From: Acidobacteriota bacterium
Lineage (GTDB): Bacteria; Acidobacteriota; Blastocatellia; Pyrinomonadales; Pyrinomonadaceae
Reading direction: 5' to 3'
Assembly: GCA_016700075.1 (NCBI GenBank)
Contig: CP065000.1
Span: 2,790,001-2,854,000 of the forward strand
Length of the DNA: 64,000 bases
Numbering within the stretch: the stretch's first letter is position 1; each line of letters opens with the position of its first letter. The notes below the pieces were generated by a model that was not told where the DNA came from, did no database searches, and saw only the letters and a list, made by a program, of their open reading frames with translations. The position numbers were made by a program, and so were the translations under genes. Of the stretch, positions 1-7,993 are shown piece by piece.

Positions 1-926
1 TCCGACCGCGTAACTGCGGCGGATGGCGTCGATGGTTCCGTCTCGATCACTGCGCGGTAAACATCGAGGCCTTTCGCACGGTAAACGGCCGTCGGCGGCA
101 AGCCTGTGAGCATTTCGAAAAGCAAAATGCCGAGGCTGTAAATGTCGGTCGCGGTCGAGACGGGCGCGCGGGCGATCTGTTCGGGTGCGGCGTATTCGGG
201 CGTCATCGGTGCCGAGGTCTGCGTCCCGCCTTCGATGTCGAGTGCCTTTGCGATGCCGAAATCGAGCAGCTTTACCGTGCCGTCGTCAGTGACGAGGATG
301 TTCGACGGTTTGAGGTCGCGGTGAACGACCAGCCGGCGGTGTGCGTACGACACGGCATCTAGGACCTGCACAAAAAGCCGCAACCGCTCGCGTGTCGTCA
401 ACGCCTTTTCGCGGCAGTATGCGGTGATCGGCGTGCCCTCGACGTATTCCATCACGTAGTAGGGGATGCGGTCCGCGGTGATGCCCCCGTCAAAGAGGCG
501 GACGATATTCGGGTGTTCGAGTTTGGCAAGGATCTGTTTTTCGTTGCGAAAACGGCGTGCCAGTTCCTCGGAAAAGACGTTGTGGCCGGTCAGTTTGATG
601 GCGACGCGTTTGTCAAAATCGCCGTCCTCGCGTTCAGCTTCGAAAACGGCTCCCATGCCGCCGCGGCCAAGCTCGCGTGTGACGCGGTAATTGCCGATCG
701 TTTCACCAATGATGGAATGGCCATTGTCCGGAGCGTTCGGTTCGTCCAGGAATCCGGCGGCGGCATTATCGACCGCTAGAAGGTCGGAAAGCTCTTCGTA
801 AATGGTCTGCTGGTCTATTCTTAGTCGCGACAGGGCAGCGGCGCGTTCGTCGTCAGGCAGATCGACGACCTCGTTGAAGACCGCTTTCAGGCGTTCCCAT
901 CGTTTTTTGTCGTCGCTGCCGGCCAT
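1..926 (-). CDS. Serine/threonine protein kinase, N-terminal part (runs off the window)
   Basis: This is the amino-terminal 308 residues of a Hanks-type kinase; the rest lies outside the window. An N-terminal helical region of about 75 residues precedes the kinase domain. The glycine loop (GRGGMG, residues 87-92), the VAIK lysine (111), HRDLKPSN (Asp204) and DFG (222-224) are intact, so the kinase should be active. The APE region and the start of the C-lobe are also present. It starts 11 bases after the stop of the ECF sigma factor gene and is probably co-transcribed with it. Acidobacterial kinases of this layout often carry a membrane segment and TPR repeats downstream, which cannot be checked here. 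Confidence 0.93.
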   Translation of the reverse strand, partial: MAGSDDKKRWERLKAVFNEVVDLPDDERAAALSRLRIDQQTIYEELSDLLAVDNAAAGFLDEPNAPDNGHSIIGETIGNYRVTRELGRGGMGAVFEAEREDGDFDKRVAIKLTGHNVFSEELARRFRNEKQILAKLEHPNIVRLFDGGITADRIPYYVMEYVEGTPITAYCREKALTTRERLRLFVQVLDAVSYAHRRLVVHRDLKPSNILVTDDGTVKLLDFGIAKALDIEGGTQTSAPMTPEYAAPEQIARAPVSTATDIYSLGILLFEMLTGLPPTAVYRAKGLDVYRAVIETEPSTPSAAVTRS

Positions 927-937
927 ACTTCTCGGTT

Positions 938-1471
938 CTATTGTGGGTTAAGCTGTTTATACAACCAATTGCGTGCCATTCGCCAGTCCCGCATTACGGT
1001 GCTCAGGGAGATGCCCAATAGATCAGCGATCTCGTCAAACGCTATGCCGCCGAAAAAATGCAGTTCAACGATGGTCAGCTGCCGCCCGTCTAACGCCGCC
1101 AGTTTGTCGAGGGCATCATCGAGAGCGATATAATCGACGCGTTTTCGCTCGAACTCGACCGTTGAATAGATAGCGGCATCATCGAGTGCGATGTGAACGG
1201 CACCATCACCGCGTTTGGCGCGTTTTTTATCACGAGCGTGATTGACCAATATCCGCCGCATCATCGTCGTCGCAACACTCAAAAAACGTACGCGATCATC
1301 GAAATCGAGGGAATGCTGCGACTGCAGCCGCAGATACGTCTCGTGAACAAGGTCCGTCGGCGATAACGTATGATTCGCCCTCTCACCGCGCAAATAATAC
1401 GCCGCCAGCCGCCGCAGATCGGCATAACTCTGCGGTATCGACTCGTCCAAATTGTGCTCGCGTTCGGGCAT
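938..1471 (-). CDS. ECF-type RNA polymerase sigma factor (TIGR02999-like)
   Basis: A 177-residue extracytoplasmic-function sigma factor. Region 2 (LRRLAAYYLRGERANHTLSPTDLVHE, described here by its hallmark 'HTLSPTDLVHETYLRL') recognises the -10 element, and region 4 near the C-terminus has the helix-turn-helix 'LGISLSTVMRDWRMARNWL'. The combination matches the TIGR02999 / X6 group, which is expanded in Acidobacteria and Planctomycetes and is typically linked to protein kinases. The kinase gene follows 11 bases downstream, so the kinase may control the sigma factor or be its output. No anti-sigma factor gene is visible beside it. The ATG at 1471 gives the usual family length. Confidence 0.93.
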   Translation of the reverse strand: MPEREHNLDESIPQSYADLRRLAAYYLRGERANHTLSPTDLVHETYLRLQSQHSLDFDDRVRFLSVATTMMRRILVNHARDKKRAKRGDGAVHIALDDAAIYSTVEFERKRVDYIALDDALDKLAALDGRQLTIVELHFFGGIAFDEIADLLGISLSTVMRDWRMARNWLYKQLNPQ

Positions 1472-1945
1472 CTGAAGTCGCCGGTTGATGACACGCTAAA
1501 ATCAGAAAGAGTGCGTTACTTATTAAACTCCCAAGAGGGCTTCCGGTTTGAAACTTCTTGACCTAATGATTCGCCGTGTTCCGAGATGTTAAATCCTAAG
1601 TAGTATTTTTGCAAGAGTTGGGCTGCTGATTTGGTGGACCCAGAACACACTATTTGCCTTAGCTACAGGCTTTTCGGGACCCAGGTTGAAGCCGCAGAAC
1701 GATCATTATCGATTACTTGTACGATTCAAGTTCCATAACGGCGCCAGATTCTGTATGGAGAGCCATGTGGTGAGGCAAGACAAAAAAAATAAGAATTGTG
1801 ACACATTTTCTGCACGAACGGTGCGTTGTTTGAAGAGCCGCAGTGATTTGAGGCAAAACGTCAGCAAGTGAGAAGTTTGCTTATGGTCGTACACATTATA
1901 ATTAATCGCAAATTGCGGTTAGTTCACCTTTTGCGAATTCGGAAA
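1472..1945. other. Intergenic region, 474 bases, divergent promoter space
   Basis: This stretch separates the sigma factor gene (minus) from the first island gene (plus). Base composition changes here to a more AT-rich sequence. I see a good -10 hexamer near its right end (1897-1902) and no convincing coding sequence, tRNA or repeat. Short reading frames on both strands lack ribosome binding sites and family resemblance. Confidence 0.6.
1897..1902 (+). promoter_or_regulatory. Candidate -10 element TATAAT
   Basis: An exact TATAAT hexamer lies 43 bases before the ATG at 1946, which would give a leader of about 37 bases. A TTTGCT at 1876-1881 could serve as a weak -35 with short 15-base spacing. 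It is the only consensus-like -10 in the region before the island genes. Confidence 0.4.
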
Positions 1946-2698
1946 ATGCAATACCTATACTGCGTAGCATTTTTGTTGTTATTTAACCTTAACGCGGTTG
2001 CTCTATCGTCTGACTGGTTGGCCTTGAATAATGCCGATTGTGTCCAAGGAACCCGCAATTGTGGGCGCAGTCTCTCACCGCATAGCAACGAGACTCTTAC
2101 TAATGCGGACATTATCAGGATGGTCAAATCTGGCGTGAGCGATTCGGTTGTCATAGGCGCTATTCAGGCTAACGAGAACAAATTTGATCTTTCTGTCAAT
2201 GGAATACTTAGCCTAAAATCTGCTGGTGTAAGTGATGCCGTGATTGCGGTTATGCAGAGATTTGCCGGTCGTCAGTCAGTCAGAAGGCCATCCGATCGGG
2301 ACTCCAGTCTTCCGAACTACGGGAAGATTGAAGAAATAAAAGGCCTTAAGCGGGTCTATGTCTCTGCAGAGGTGGGCAAAGCTCGGGAGAATATAGAAAA
2401 GGTCTTGTCGAAAGCAAAACTTTTTGAGTTGACCGGTGACCCGAATAAAGCCGACTTTGTGCTTGAGTATCGCACGCTAAGCCGGGACGTGACCTCCGAA
2501 AAGGGAAATGAAGACACTACCACGCGTTCACAGTTGACCGCGTATATCGAGAACTCTGCTGGCCGGACGATCACCTGGTCTGATACCGCGAAGCAAATGA
2601 AATTCCTTTCCGGCGGTATTGGATTCCAGACGAAACCGAATGAGATTAAGTTGGCAGAGAAGTTTATAAAGGAATTTCGAAAGGCATCGATTAATTAG
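1946..2698 (+). CDS. Secreted protein with an acidobacterial-type helical repeat domain
   Basis: A 250-residue protein of unknown function. I place the start at the ATG at 1946 because it gives a clean signal peptide (MQYLYCVAFLLLFNLNAVA); an earlier in-frame start would add 26 charged residues before it. After the signal, residues around 50-105 carry a repeat of the form 'LTNADIIRMVKSGVSDSVVIGAI...', a helical module I associate with many acidobacterial secreted proteins. The C-terminal half is rich in beta strands and contains 'KADFVLEYRTLSRD', similar to lipoprotein-like domains that follow this repeat elsewhere. Export to the periplasm is inferred. It is the first gene of the AT-rich cluster. 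Confidence 0.75.
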   Translation: MQYLYCVAFLLLFNLNAVALSSDWLALNNADCVQGTRNCGRSLSPHSNETLTNADIIRMVKSGVSDSVVIGAIQANENKFDLSVNGILSLKSAGVSDAVIAVMQRFAGRQSVRRPSDRDSSLPNYGKIEEIKGLKRVYVSAEVGKARENIEKVLSKAKLFELTGDPNKADFVLEYRTLSRDVTSEKGNEDTTTRSQLTAYIENSAGRTITWSDTAKQMKFLSGGIGFQTKPNEIKLAEKFIKEFRKASIN

Positions 2699-2816
2699 GT
2701 TTTGACGTTTTGAATCATAATCACGGGTAAGGATTGTGTAGCCAAGGACTTGACCCCCTGTTAAAACTAACTGATCGGGTTTCGTGGTGTTAGCAAGAAT
2801 TGGAATAAAAAATAGT

Positions 2817-3404
2817 ATGTGTAGACAAAAACTAAGATTATCCATGTTTACAGTGGTCTTGGTCATCTTGAGCGTAGCCGAAAGCGGCCTTTCCATCCAG
2901 GCTCAGTCTGTGGTTAAGGTTTCGGAGCCAGAGTATGTCGATATTTTTTACGCGATAGTAGATGGTAGGACGGATCTAGTTCCCCTGGAAAGACAGCAAC
3001 TCAAATACGCGGCTAAATCAAAACCAGGACTATTTTCCTCTGCGGTGTCGGCATCGTACTTTGTTGCAGAACAACGCTCTCCTGTCCGATTTGAAACTGG
3101 GACTATGGTTCGGTTTGTCGTCCGAGTTCAATCTAGGGAACAAGACCCTCAAATTCTAATTAAATTCTTTCGGTTCATAGATGAGCCGGGGATGCGGCTG
3201 TTCCAACGACAGGGCGTTAGTACTAGTATCGGTAGAGCAAAAAATGCGACAGTCGAGGCCAGTCTGATTCCTTTCTCGGCTTCGAAATATGGAGAAAAAT
3301 CTTTTTCGGCGACGCCCAGCGTCGAGTTGGAGCCGGGAGAATATGTCTTGACAACGGCTGGAGGGAAACTCCTTTACTGTTTCGGCGTAGACGAAAAAAA
3401 ATAA
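2817..3404 (+). CDS. Hypothetical secreted protein
   Basis: A 195-residue protein that I do not recognise. The ATG at 2817 gives a signal peptide with a hydrophobic core (FTVVLVILSVAESGL) and a likely cleavage near 'SIQAQS'. A GTG at 2784 in the same frame is a weaker alternative. The mature part has alternating strand-like segments and no cysteine cluster, lipobox or transmembrane helix apart from the signal. It ends with 'GEYVLTTAGGKLLYCFGVDE', which reads like the edge of a beta-sandwich. It lies 118 bases after the preceding gene and 22 before the next, on the same strand. Confidence 0.65.
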   Translation: MCRQKLRLSMFTVVLVILSVAESGLSIQAQSVVKVSEPEYVDIFYAIVDGRTDLVPLERQQLKYAAKSKPGLFSSAVSASYFVAEQRSPVRFETGTMVRFVVRVQSREQDPQILIKFFRFIDEPGMRLFQRQGVSTSIGRAKNATVEASLIPFSASKYGEKSFSATPSVELEPGEYVLTTAGGKLLYCFGVDEKK

Positions 3405-3426
3405 TATAGGAGATCTTAGAGACGAT

Positions 3427-3654
3427 ATGATAACGGTAAAAGTAATCAATCAAAGCTCGGGCAATCCCGCGAGTGGAAAAAGAGTGGTGTTGGGGTTTGA
3501 CGGTGTTTTCTCTGGGGGCAACTCATCGTCAGAGTACACAGACAGCAACGGCGAGGCCCACTTTAATAACGAAAATGGAACTGGCCAAGTTTTTGTCGAC
3601 GGTAGAACCGAGTATCGGGGCAAACTTGCGGGTCGGATCATTATTTACATTTGA
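3427..3654 (+). CDS. Small beta-sandwich-like protein, transthyretin/carboxypeptidase-regulatory-like
   Basis: A 75-residue protein without a signal peptide. The pattern 'G-x-P-A-S-G-K-R-V-x-L-G-F ... Y-T-D-S-N-G-E-A-H-F ... V-F-V-D-G' is that of a single carboxypeptidase-regulatory-like or transthyretin-like domain: a modified surface strand, a DxxGxAxF turn and a VxVDG strand. Function is unknown. An AGGAGA lies upstream and the gene is in line with the zinc-ribbon gene that begins 33 bases later. The whole protein is one domain, so it may act as a binding or adaptor module for a partner. Confidence 0.6.
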   Translation: MITVKVINQSSGNPASGKRVVLGFDGVFSGGNSSSEYTDSNGEAHFNNENGTGQVFVDGRTEYRGKLAGRIIIYI

Positions 3655-3687
3655 ACAAGCCCAAAATTTGTCAATGCGGGAGAGAAT

Positions 3688-4227
3688 ATGCTTCACAAAT
3701 CAGATCTTGAGATAGAAAGACAAAGTAGTGCTGACCCAAAGTTCACTGGGACGTGGTCGCCGGCGAACATTGAAGAGGTCAGAACTCAATCCGGCGGTGT
3801 TTTCTATCGTCCCGATCTTAACGATGGGTTTTTACTGCAATGCCTTCGATGTAAAGCGAAGTATCAAATTGACGAATGCGACAACTGTAACTATCGACAC
3901 TTCCGTACTGGCCTCGCAGGTGTCTTTTGCATGCAGTGTGGTGAGGGGGTTTCAAGCTGGGCTTGCGAGAGGTGCTCCACAAGAAACTCGGTCGATCGGA
4001 CGCTATTCGTACTAACGAAAGAACGTAAAGGTAAGCTTCTTGCGAAGTTCGCTGCTATCGGTGCAGGTTTCCTTGTCTTTGCAATCACAGCTTTTTCGAA
4101 AGCCAGTTCGCCGGAGGCCGTGATCGGAGGCGGATGCTGCTTTCCGTTAATACTTGCCGCCGTTGTGTATTTTGCTCTTCCACTAATTCTTGACCAAATG
4201 AGGGAAAGCAAAGAGAAGGTGCAATGA
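3688..4227 (+). CDS. Zinc-ribbon protein with two C-terminal membrane segments
   Basis: A 179-residue protein of unknown function preceded by a good ribosome binding site (GGGAGAG). Its middle part holds four CxxC pairs: CLRC, CDNC, CMQC and CERC, spaced as two successive zinc ribbons or one treble arrangement. Two hydrophobic stretches follow (around residues 120-136 and 144-166), so the zinc domain is probably anchored on the cytoplasmic face of the inner membrane. It sits in the AT-rich cluster with a second zinc-finger gene downstream. Binding of nucleic acid or protein by the ribbons is possible but unproven. Confidence 0.7.
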   Translation: MLHKSDLEIERQSSADPKFTGTWSPANIEEVRTQSGGVFYRPDLNDGFLLQCLRCKAKYQIDECDNCNYRHFRTGLAGVFCMQCGEGVSSWACERCSTRNSVDRTLFVLTKERKGKLLAKFAAIGAGFLVFAITAFSKASSPEAVIGGGCCFPLILAAVVYFALPLILDQMRESKEKVQ

Positions 4228-4254
4228 GACGACAGCTTGTCAGTCGAATCATGA

Positions 4255-4746
4255 ATGATTATGATAACCAATCGCTTCGTAAATATACTTGAGAAAATTT
4301 CGCAGATGGACACCTTACTCTACAAGGTGGCGGGAATCTCAGAACCGGACGCCAATCTATTTGAAGTGGATCTTAGTTGCCCTTGGATGGACGGGCATCG
4401 CACGTTTATTAAACTGGATCCCGCCGAACATTTTACGCTCGTCCAAATTGAACATATCTGGGCCTTCTTAGACATGGAACTTGATGGCGACGATTGGTGT
4501 TCTCAACTTTTCTGTGCTTTCAAGAAAAATACCGGAGGGTTCAATGCATCGGGGTATTATCTCGCAATCCGCGAGTGGGGTGATTCAAATGTTGTGTCAC
4601 TCAATCGGTCTATTATTGCCTTAAACGCGTGGTCGGACGTAGAAATTCAAACAGTTTTGGATCTTTTTTTTTCTGACCTAGCCAACTGCCTTGGGCTTAT
4701 TGACTCCAGTCTGACAGTGTTCAAAAGAATTGACAATAGCGACTAG
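4255..4746 (+). CDS. Hypothetical cytoplasmic protein, possible YbjN/secretion-chaperone-like fold
   Basis: A 163-residue soluble protein that I do not recognise by sequence. The predicted order of elements (beta hairpins around residues 35-60 and 85-120, then a long helix at 130-150) and the length resemble the YbjN / type III secretion chaperone-like fold; this is only a secondary-structure impression. It has no signal peptide or membrane helix. Starts at 4255 and 4261 are both possible; a later ATG (4306) would also leave the conserved-looking part whole. It lies 27 bases after the zinc-ribbon gene, which suggests one transcript. Confidence 0.55.
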   Translation: MIMITNRFVNILEKISQMDTLLYKVAGISEPDANLFEVDLSCPWMDGHRTFIKLDPAEHFTLVQIEHIWAFLDMELDGDDWCSQLFCAFKKNTGGFNASGYYLAIREWGDSNVVSLNRSIIALNAWSDVEIQTVLDLFFSDLANCLGLIDSSLTVFKRIDNSD

Positions 4747-4821
4747 TCAACCGGGGTTAAGCCGAAGATGTAAGAGGCACAATTAAGTAACTAATTCGAT
4801 TAATCGCAAGGGAGAGTTCAA

Positions 4822-4986
4822 ATGGATAATACGCAAAAACAACCGTCGTTACCACCAGTATCTGCAGAGAAGTCTTGGAAATGTTGTAAGTGTCGTGTTG
4901 AGAATTATAATGATCCAACTCACTGTAGTTATTGCGGCCATGATAGATGTGGTAGCTGCCGAGACTTGTTGGGTGCTACACCCTAG
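4822..4986 (+). CDS. 54-residue RanBP2-type zinc-finger microprotein
   Basis: A short reading frame with a strong ribosome binding site (AGGGAGAG, 8 bases before the ATG). The middle of the protein fits the RanBP2 zinc-finger signature W-x-C-x2-C-x3-N-x6-C-x2-C exactly (Trp19, Cys21, Cys24, Asn28, Cys35, Cys38). A second cysteine pair follows (CGHDRCGSC), so two metal sites are possible. There is no signal or membrane segment. RanBP2 fingers bind single-stranded RNA or ubiquitin in eukaryotes and appear in bacteria in small proteins; the role here is unknown. It is the second zinc protein in this cluster. Confidence 0.65.
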   Translation: MDNTQKQPSLPPVSAEKSWKCCKCRVENYNDPTHCSYCGHDRCGSCRDLLGATP

Positions 4987-5095
4987 TTGGGCCAAATATT
5001 GCCTTGGCCGTACGGCGTGAAGCTTAATGCTGCTTCAAAGCATCAAGTTGCAACGCATCAACTAAGTTATGCTTAAAAAGCAAAGGATAATCTAA

Positions 5096-5986
5096 ATGTT
5101 AAAGCAACTTCTAGGTTCATTGTTTGGTTTTCGATCTGATTCTCAACCATGCTCACGCTTGGTTTTTGATCGAGTGAAAGAGGAAGGTCCTTGCAGGGAA
5201 GACGGGATTTACACAATTAATTCCGATGGCACCGACTGTAAACAAATCTATTCCAGTCAGCATGCCTCCTGTCCGGCATGGGCGCCTGATGGGAAATGGA
5301 TCGCATTCTCTTATTCAAATATTCACGAAGATAAGTCAAGCATTCTCATAATGGATGAGAACGGAGATGAGCGTAATCGCCTAACGATTCATGAAGGTGC
5401 AGGGGCAAGCATTTCTAGCCTAACGTGGTCTCCTGATTCTTGTCGCCTGGCGTATTCCTTCCACGAGTATGTTAACGGAAAACATTTGGAGGATATCTTT
5501 GTCGTAAATGTAAATAACAGATCAAAGAAAAAGCTCACGCTAAGTGGAGAAAATACAGATGTTGTATGGACACCCTCAAATGAGCTTGTGTTCGAAAGGA
5601 GTTTGGATGACGACTGGGGCAAACTCTTTGTTATGGGCCCGAACGGAGAAAATCTACGGGAGTTCAAAATGTTGGGATCCAACGCAACTTGTCCGCACTG
5701 GACACCGAATGGCAAAAAAATGGTCTTTGGTGTATCGCAGGACAATTTCAAGAAGCAGTATTTTGTCATGAATTCCGATGGAAGCGAAAGAGCGCTTATT
5801 CCGACGAACAGCCGAATTCGCAAAATGATAATCTCCCCCGACGGGCAAAGTGTAGCCTATTCAACATGCAAGGGGAAAACATTTGATGTGTTTATTTTGT
5901 CACTCGATGATGGTTTTGAGCGAAGAGTCGTTGCAAATTCGAATATTTTTAGTAGTCGTGATATTTCATGGTCACCGGTAATCTAA
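5096..5986 (+). CDS. TolB-like PD40 beta-propeller protein
   Basis: A 296-residue protein built from repeated PD40 blades. At least five blades show the motif 'W-x-P-D-G-x-x-(I/M)-x-(F/Y)-x-x' followed by 'I-x-(V/I)-M-(N/D)-x-(D/N)-G': APDGKWIAFS, SPDSCRLAYS, TPSNELVFE, TPNGKKMVFG and SPDGQSVAYS. The fold is that of TolB and DPP6-N propellers. Unlike periplasmic TolB it has no obvious signal peptide, only a short hydrophobic N-terminus, so it may be cytoplasmic. A role as a protein-binding platform is inferred. It closes the AT-rich cluster and has its own AAGGA ribosome site. Confidence 0.8.
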   Translation: MLKQLLGSLFGFRSDSQPCSRLVFDRVKEEGPCREDGIYTINSDGTDCKQIYSSQHASCPAWAPDGKWIAFSYSNIHEDKSSILIMDENGDERNRLTIHEGAGASISSLTWSPDSCRLAYSFHEYVNGKHLEDIFVVNVNNRSKKKLTLSGENTDVVWTPSNELVFERSLDDDWGKLFVMGPNGENLREFKMLGSNATCPHWTPNGKKMVFGVSQDNFKKQYFVMNSDGSERALIPTNSRIRKMIISPDGQSVAYSTCKGKTFDVFILSLDDGFERRVVANSNIFSSRDISWSPVI

Positions 5987-6179
5987 TATACATAAGTGGG
6001 AAGTGTCGAGCCAAGATTAGATGTAGGTATGTAAACCTCCCCTTCGTTTTCTAAGGCGTGCCGGCAATTTCGTTTTTAACGGCCCCTTTTTTCCTTGGTC
6101 GTATGGAATATGACCTAGGCGAATGTTACGATAATCTTTGATAGCGTCGACTATTTTGTCAAATTTGGGGAACATATTT

Positions 6180-7406
6180 GTGATCGATCTTGAACTAACA
6201 GAAGAACAAATTGCGTTGCGGAATACGGTCCGCGAGTTTTGTGCGGGCGAGGTCGCTCCGTACATCAAGGAATGGGACGAGAAGGCACATTTTGAGCGAA
6301 GTGTTTTCGATAAAATGGCCGAATTGGGCTTGCTGGGCGTCTGTATCCCTGAGCAATATGGCGGTGCGGGGTTTGATTACATCTCGCTGGGGCTGGTGTG
6401 CGAGGAGCTTGAGGCATGCGATACGTTTTTGCGTGTGGCGATGTCGGTGCACGTCGGGCTGAACAGTATGAGCCTGCTGACCTGGGGAACCGAGGAGCAA
6501 AAGCAGAAATACCTCGTCCCGCAGGCGAAAGGTGAAAAGCTCGCAACATTCGGCTTGACCGAGCCGAACGCCGGTTCAGACGTCGTCGGTATGAAAAGCT
6601 ATGCAAAGCGCGACGGCGACGACTGGATCCTGAACGGCGAGAAGATGTGGATATCGCTTGCAGACGTGGCGGATCATTTCCTTTTCTTTTGCTGGACCGA
6701 CCTCGAGAAGATGAAGGTTCGCGACCACACAGGCATCTCGTGCTTTATTATCGAGCGTACGATGCCCGGCTTTACGAGCGGAACCATACACGGCAAACTC
6801 GGCATCAAGGCGGGCAACACCGGCTATTTCTCACTGCAGGACGTCCGCGTGCCCGCGGCCAATATGCTCGGTCAGGAAGGCGAAGGATTCAAGATCGCGA
6901 TGTTCTCGCTCGAGAACGGCCGCTATACGGTCGCGAGCGGTGCGACGGGCGTGATAATGGCGTCGCGTGACGCATCTATCGCCTACGCGAACACTCGCGA
7001 AGTGCAAGGACAGACCATCGCCAATTTTCAGCTCGTCAAACAAAAGATCGCCGAGATGGAAGCCGATTATCAAATGGCTCATCTGCTGTGGCTGAAATGC
7101 GGATACCTCAAGAACCAAGGCAAGCCGTCAGCAAAGGCCGCATCATTGGCGAAATGGCAGGCGACGATCCGCAGCGAAAAGGCTGCGTCGATGGCCATCG
7201 AGATCCACGGAGCCAACGGCTATACGAACGACTATCCCGTCGAACGTTATCTGCGTAACTGCAAGGCCGCTGTCATTTACGAAGGCACACGCGACATTCA
7301 CACACTAATGCAGGCCGACTGGGCGCTTGGGCTGAAAAAGGAAAAGGCGGCACGCGTTACGCTGCCGCCCTATGCACCCGCGGATGCCCGCGGTACTGCG
7401 GGTTGA
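6180..7406 (+). CDS. Acyl-CoA dehydrogenase
   Basis: A 408-residue flavoenzyme that introduces the alpha-beta double bond in acyl-CoA in fatty-acid or amino-acid breakdown, passing electrons to electron-transfer flavoprotein. N-terminal, middle and C-terminal domains are complete. The middle domain has 'FGLTEPNAGSD' and 'WISLADVADHF' FAD contacts, and the catalytic glutamate lies in 'VIYEGTRDIHTL'. I chose the GTG at 6180 because the protein then begins with the typical 'IDLELTEEQIALR' and GGGGA lies just upstream; an ATG at 6138 is in frame but adds atypical residues. The substrate is not clear; the EGT context resembles glutaryl/short-chain enzymes. Its stop abuts that of the convergent lipoprotein gene. 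Confidence 0.93.
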   Translation: MIDLELTEEQIALRNTVREFCAGEVAPYIKEWDEKAHFERSVFDKMAELGLLGVCIPEQYGGAGFDYISLGLVCEELEACDTFLRVAMSVHVGLNSMSLLTWGTEEQKQKYLVPQAKGEKLATFGLTEPNAGSDVVGMKSYAKRDGDDWILNGEKMWISLADVADHFLFFCWTDLEKMKVRDHTGISCFIIERTMPGFTSGTIHGKLGIKAGNTGYFSLQDVRVPAANMLGQEGEGFKIAMFSLENGRYTVASGATGVIMASRDASIAYANTREVQGQTIANFQLVKQKIAEMEADYQMAHLLWLKCGYLKNQGKPSAKAASLAKWQATIRSEKAASMAIEIHGANGYTNDYPVERYLRNCKAAVIYEGTRDIHTLMQADWALGLKKEKAARVTLPPYAPADARGTAG

Positions 7407-7937
7407 TCATTTCGCGGTATTTGCCGCGGTGTTCGATGCAGTTTTTGAGACCGAATCGACGGACGGAGAACGCGTGGTCCATTTCCACTCTCCGTCCTCT
7501 TTTACAAATACGATCTTGATGCCGTTCGGGTACTTGCTCGCCTTGAACTCAGCGACGGCCTCATCGCCCTTTATATCTTCGTTTCGGACCTCGCACGGCT
7601 TGCCCGTTATGCGGTCGTCCTCGAGGTATTTCAGCAGGCTCTTTTCCTTGTCCGCCTTCATGCCTTCGTCAAAAGATTTGAGCGTGTCCTTTGAGAACAG
7701 CTTTCTCAGAGCCGCTTCGTCGTTCTTTTCCCAAGCCTCGCAATAGGCCTTCACGACCGATTCAAGCGTCGGGGCGTTGTTGGTCGTCGCGTCGGACTCT
7801 TTCTTTTCCGTTGCGACTGCGTTTGCGGCGCTGTTTGCGGCCGCTGTATTGGTCGCGTTGGCCGGTTTATCACTCGACCCGGAACAACCGGCGAGCATAA
7901 AAATGCCGGATAGCAAAAATAATAATGTGATACGCAT
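7407..7937 (-). CDS. Lipoprotein with NTF2-like (DUF4878-like) domain
   Basis: A 176-residue predicted lipoprotein. The signal peptide ends in a lipobox (LAGC, Cys18), followed by an Ala/Asn/Thr-rich linker of about 35 residues. The folded part (about 55-155) begins 'LESVVKAYCEAWEKNDEAALRKLFS' and ends 'FVKEDGEWKW', the pattern of small NTF2-like or DUF4878-like proteins that bind ligands or stabilise partners at the membrane. The tail is again Ala/Asn/Thr-rich. No function can be assigned. Its stop codon abuts that of the acyl-CoA dehydrogenase without a single spare base. Confidence 0.8.
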   Translation of the reverse strand: MRITLLFLLSGIFMLAGCSGSSDKPANATNTAAANSAANAVATEKKESDATTNNAPTLESVVKAYCEAWEKNDEAALRKLFSKDTLKSFDEGMKADKEKSLLKYLEDDRITGKPCEVRNEDIKGDEAVAEFKASKYPNGIKIVFVKEDGEWKWTTRSPSVDSVSKTASNTAANTAK

Positions 7938-7993
7938 AATTCGGTAATTCTCCTCGCAAAAGCAAAAACGTGAGTATAATTACTTTAGCAAAA

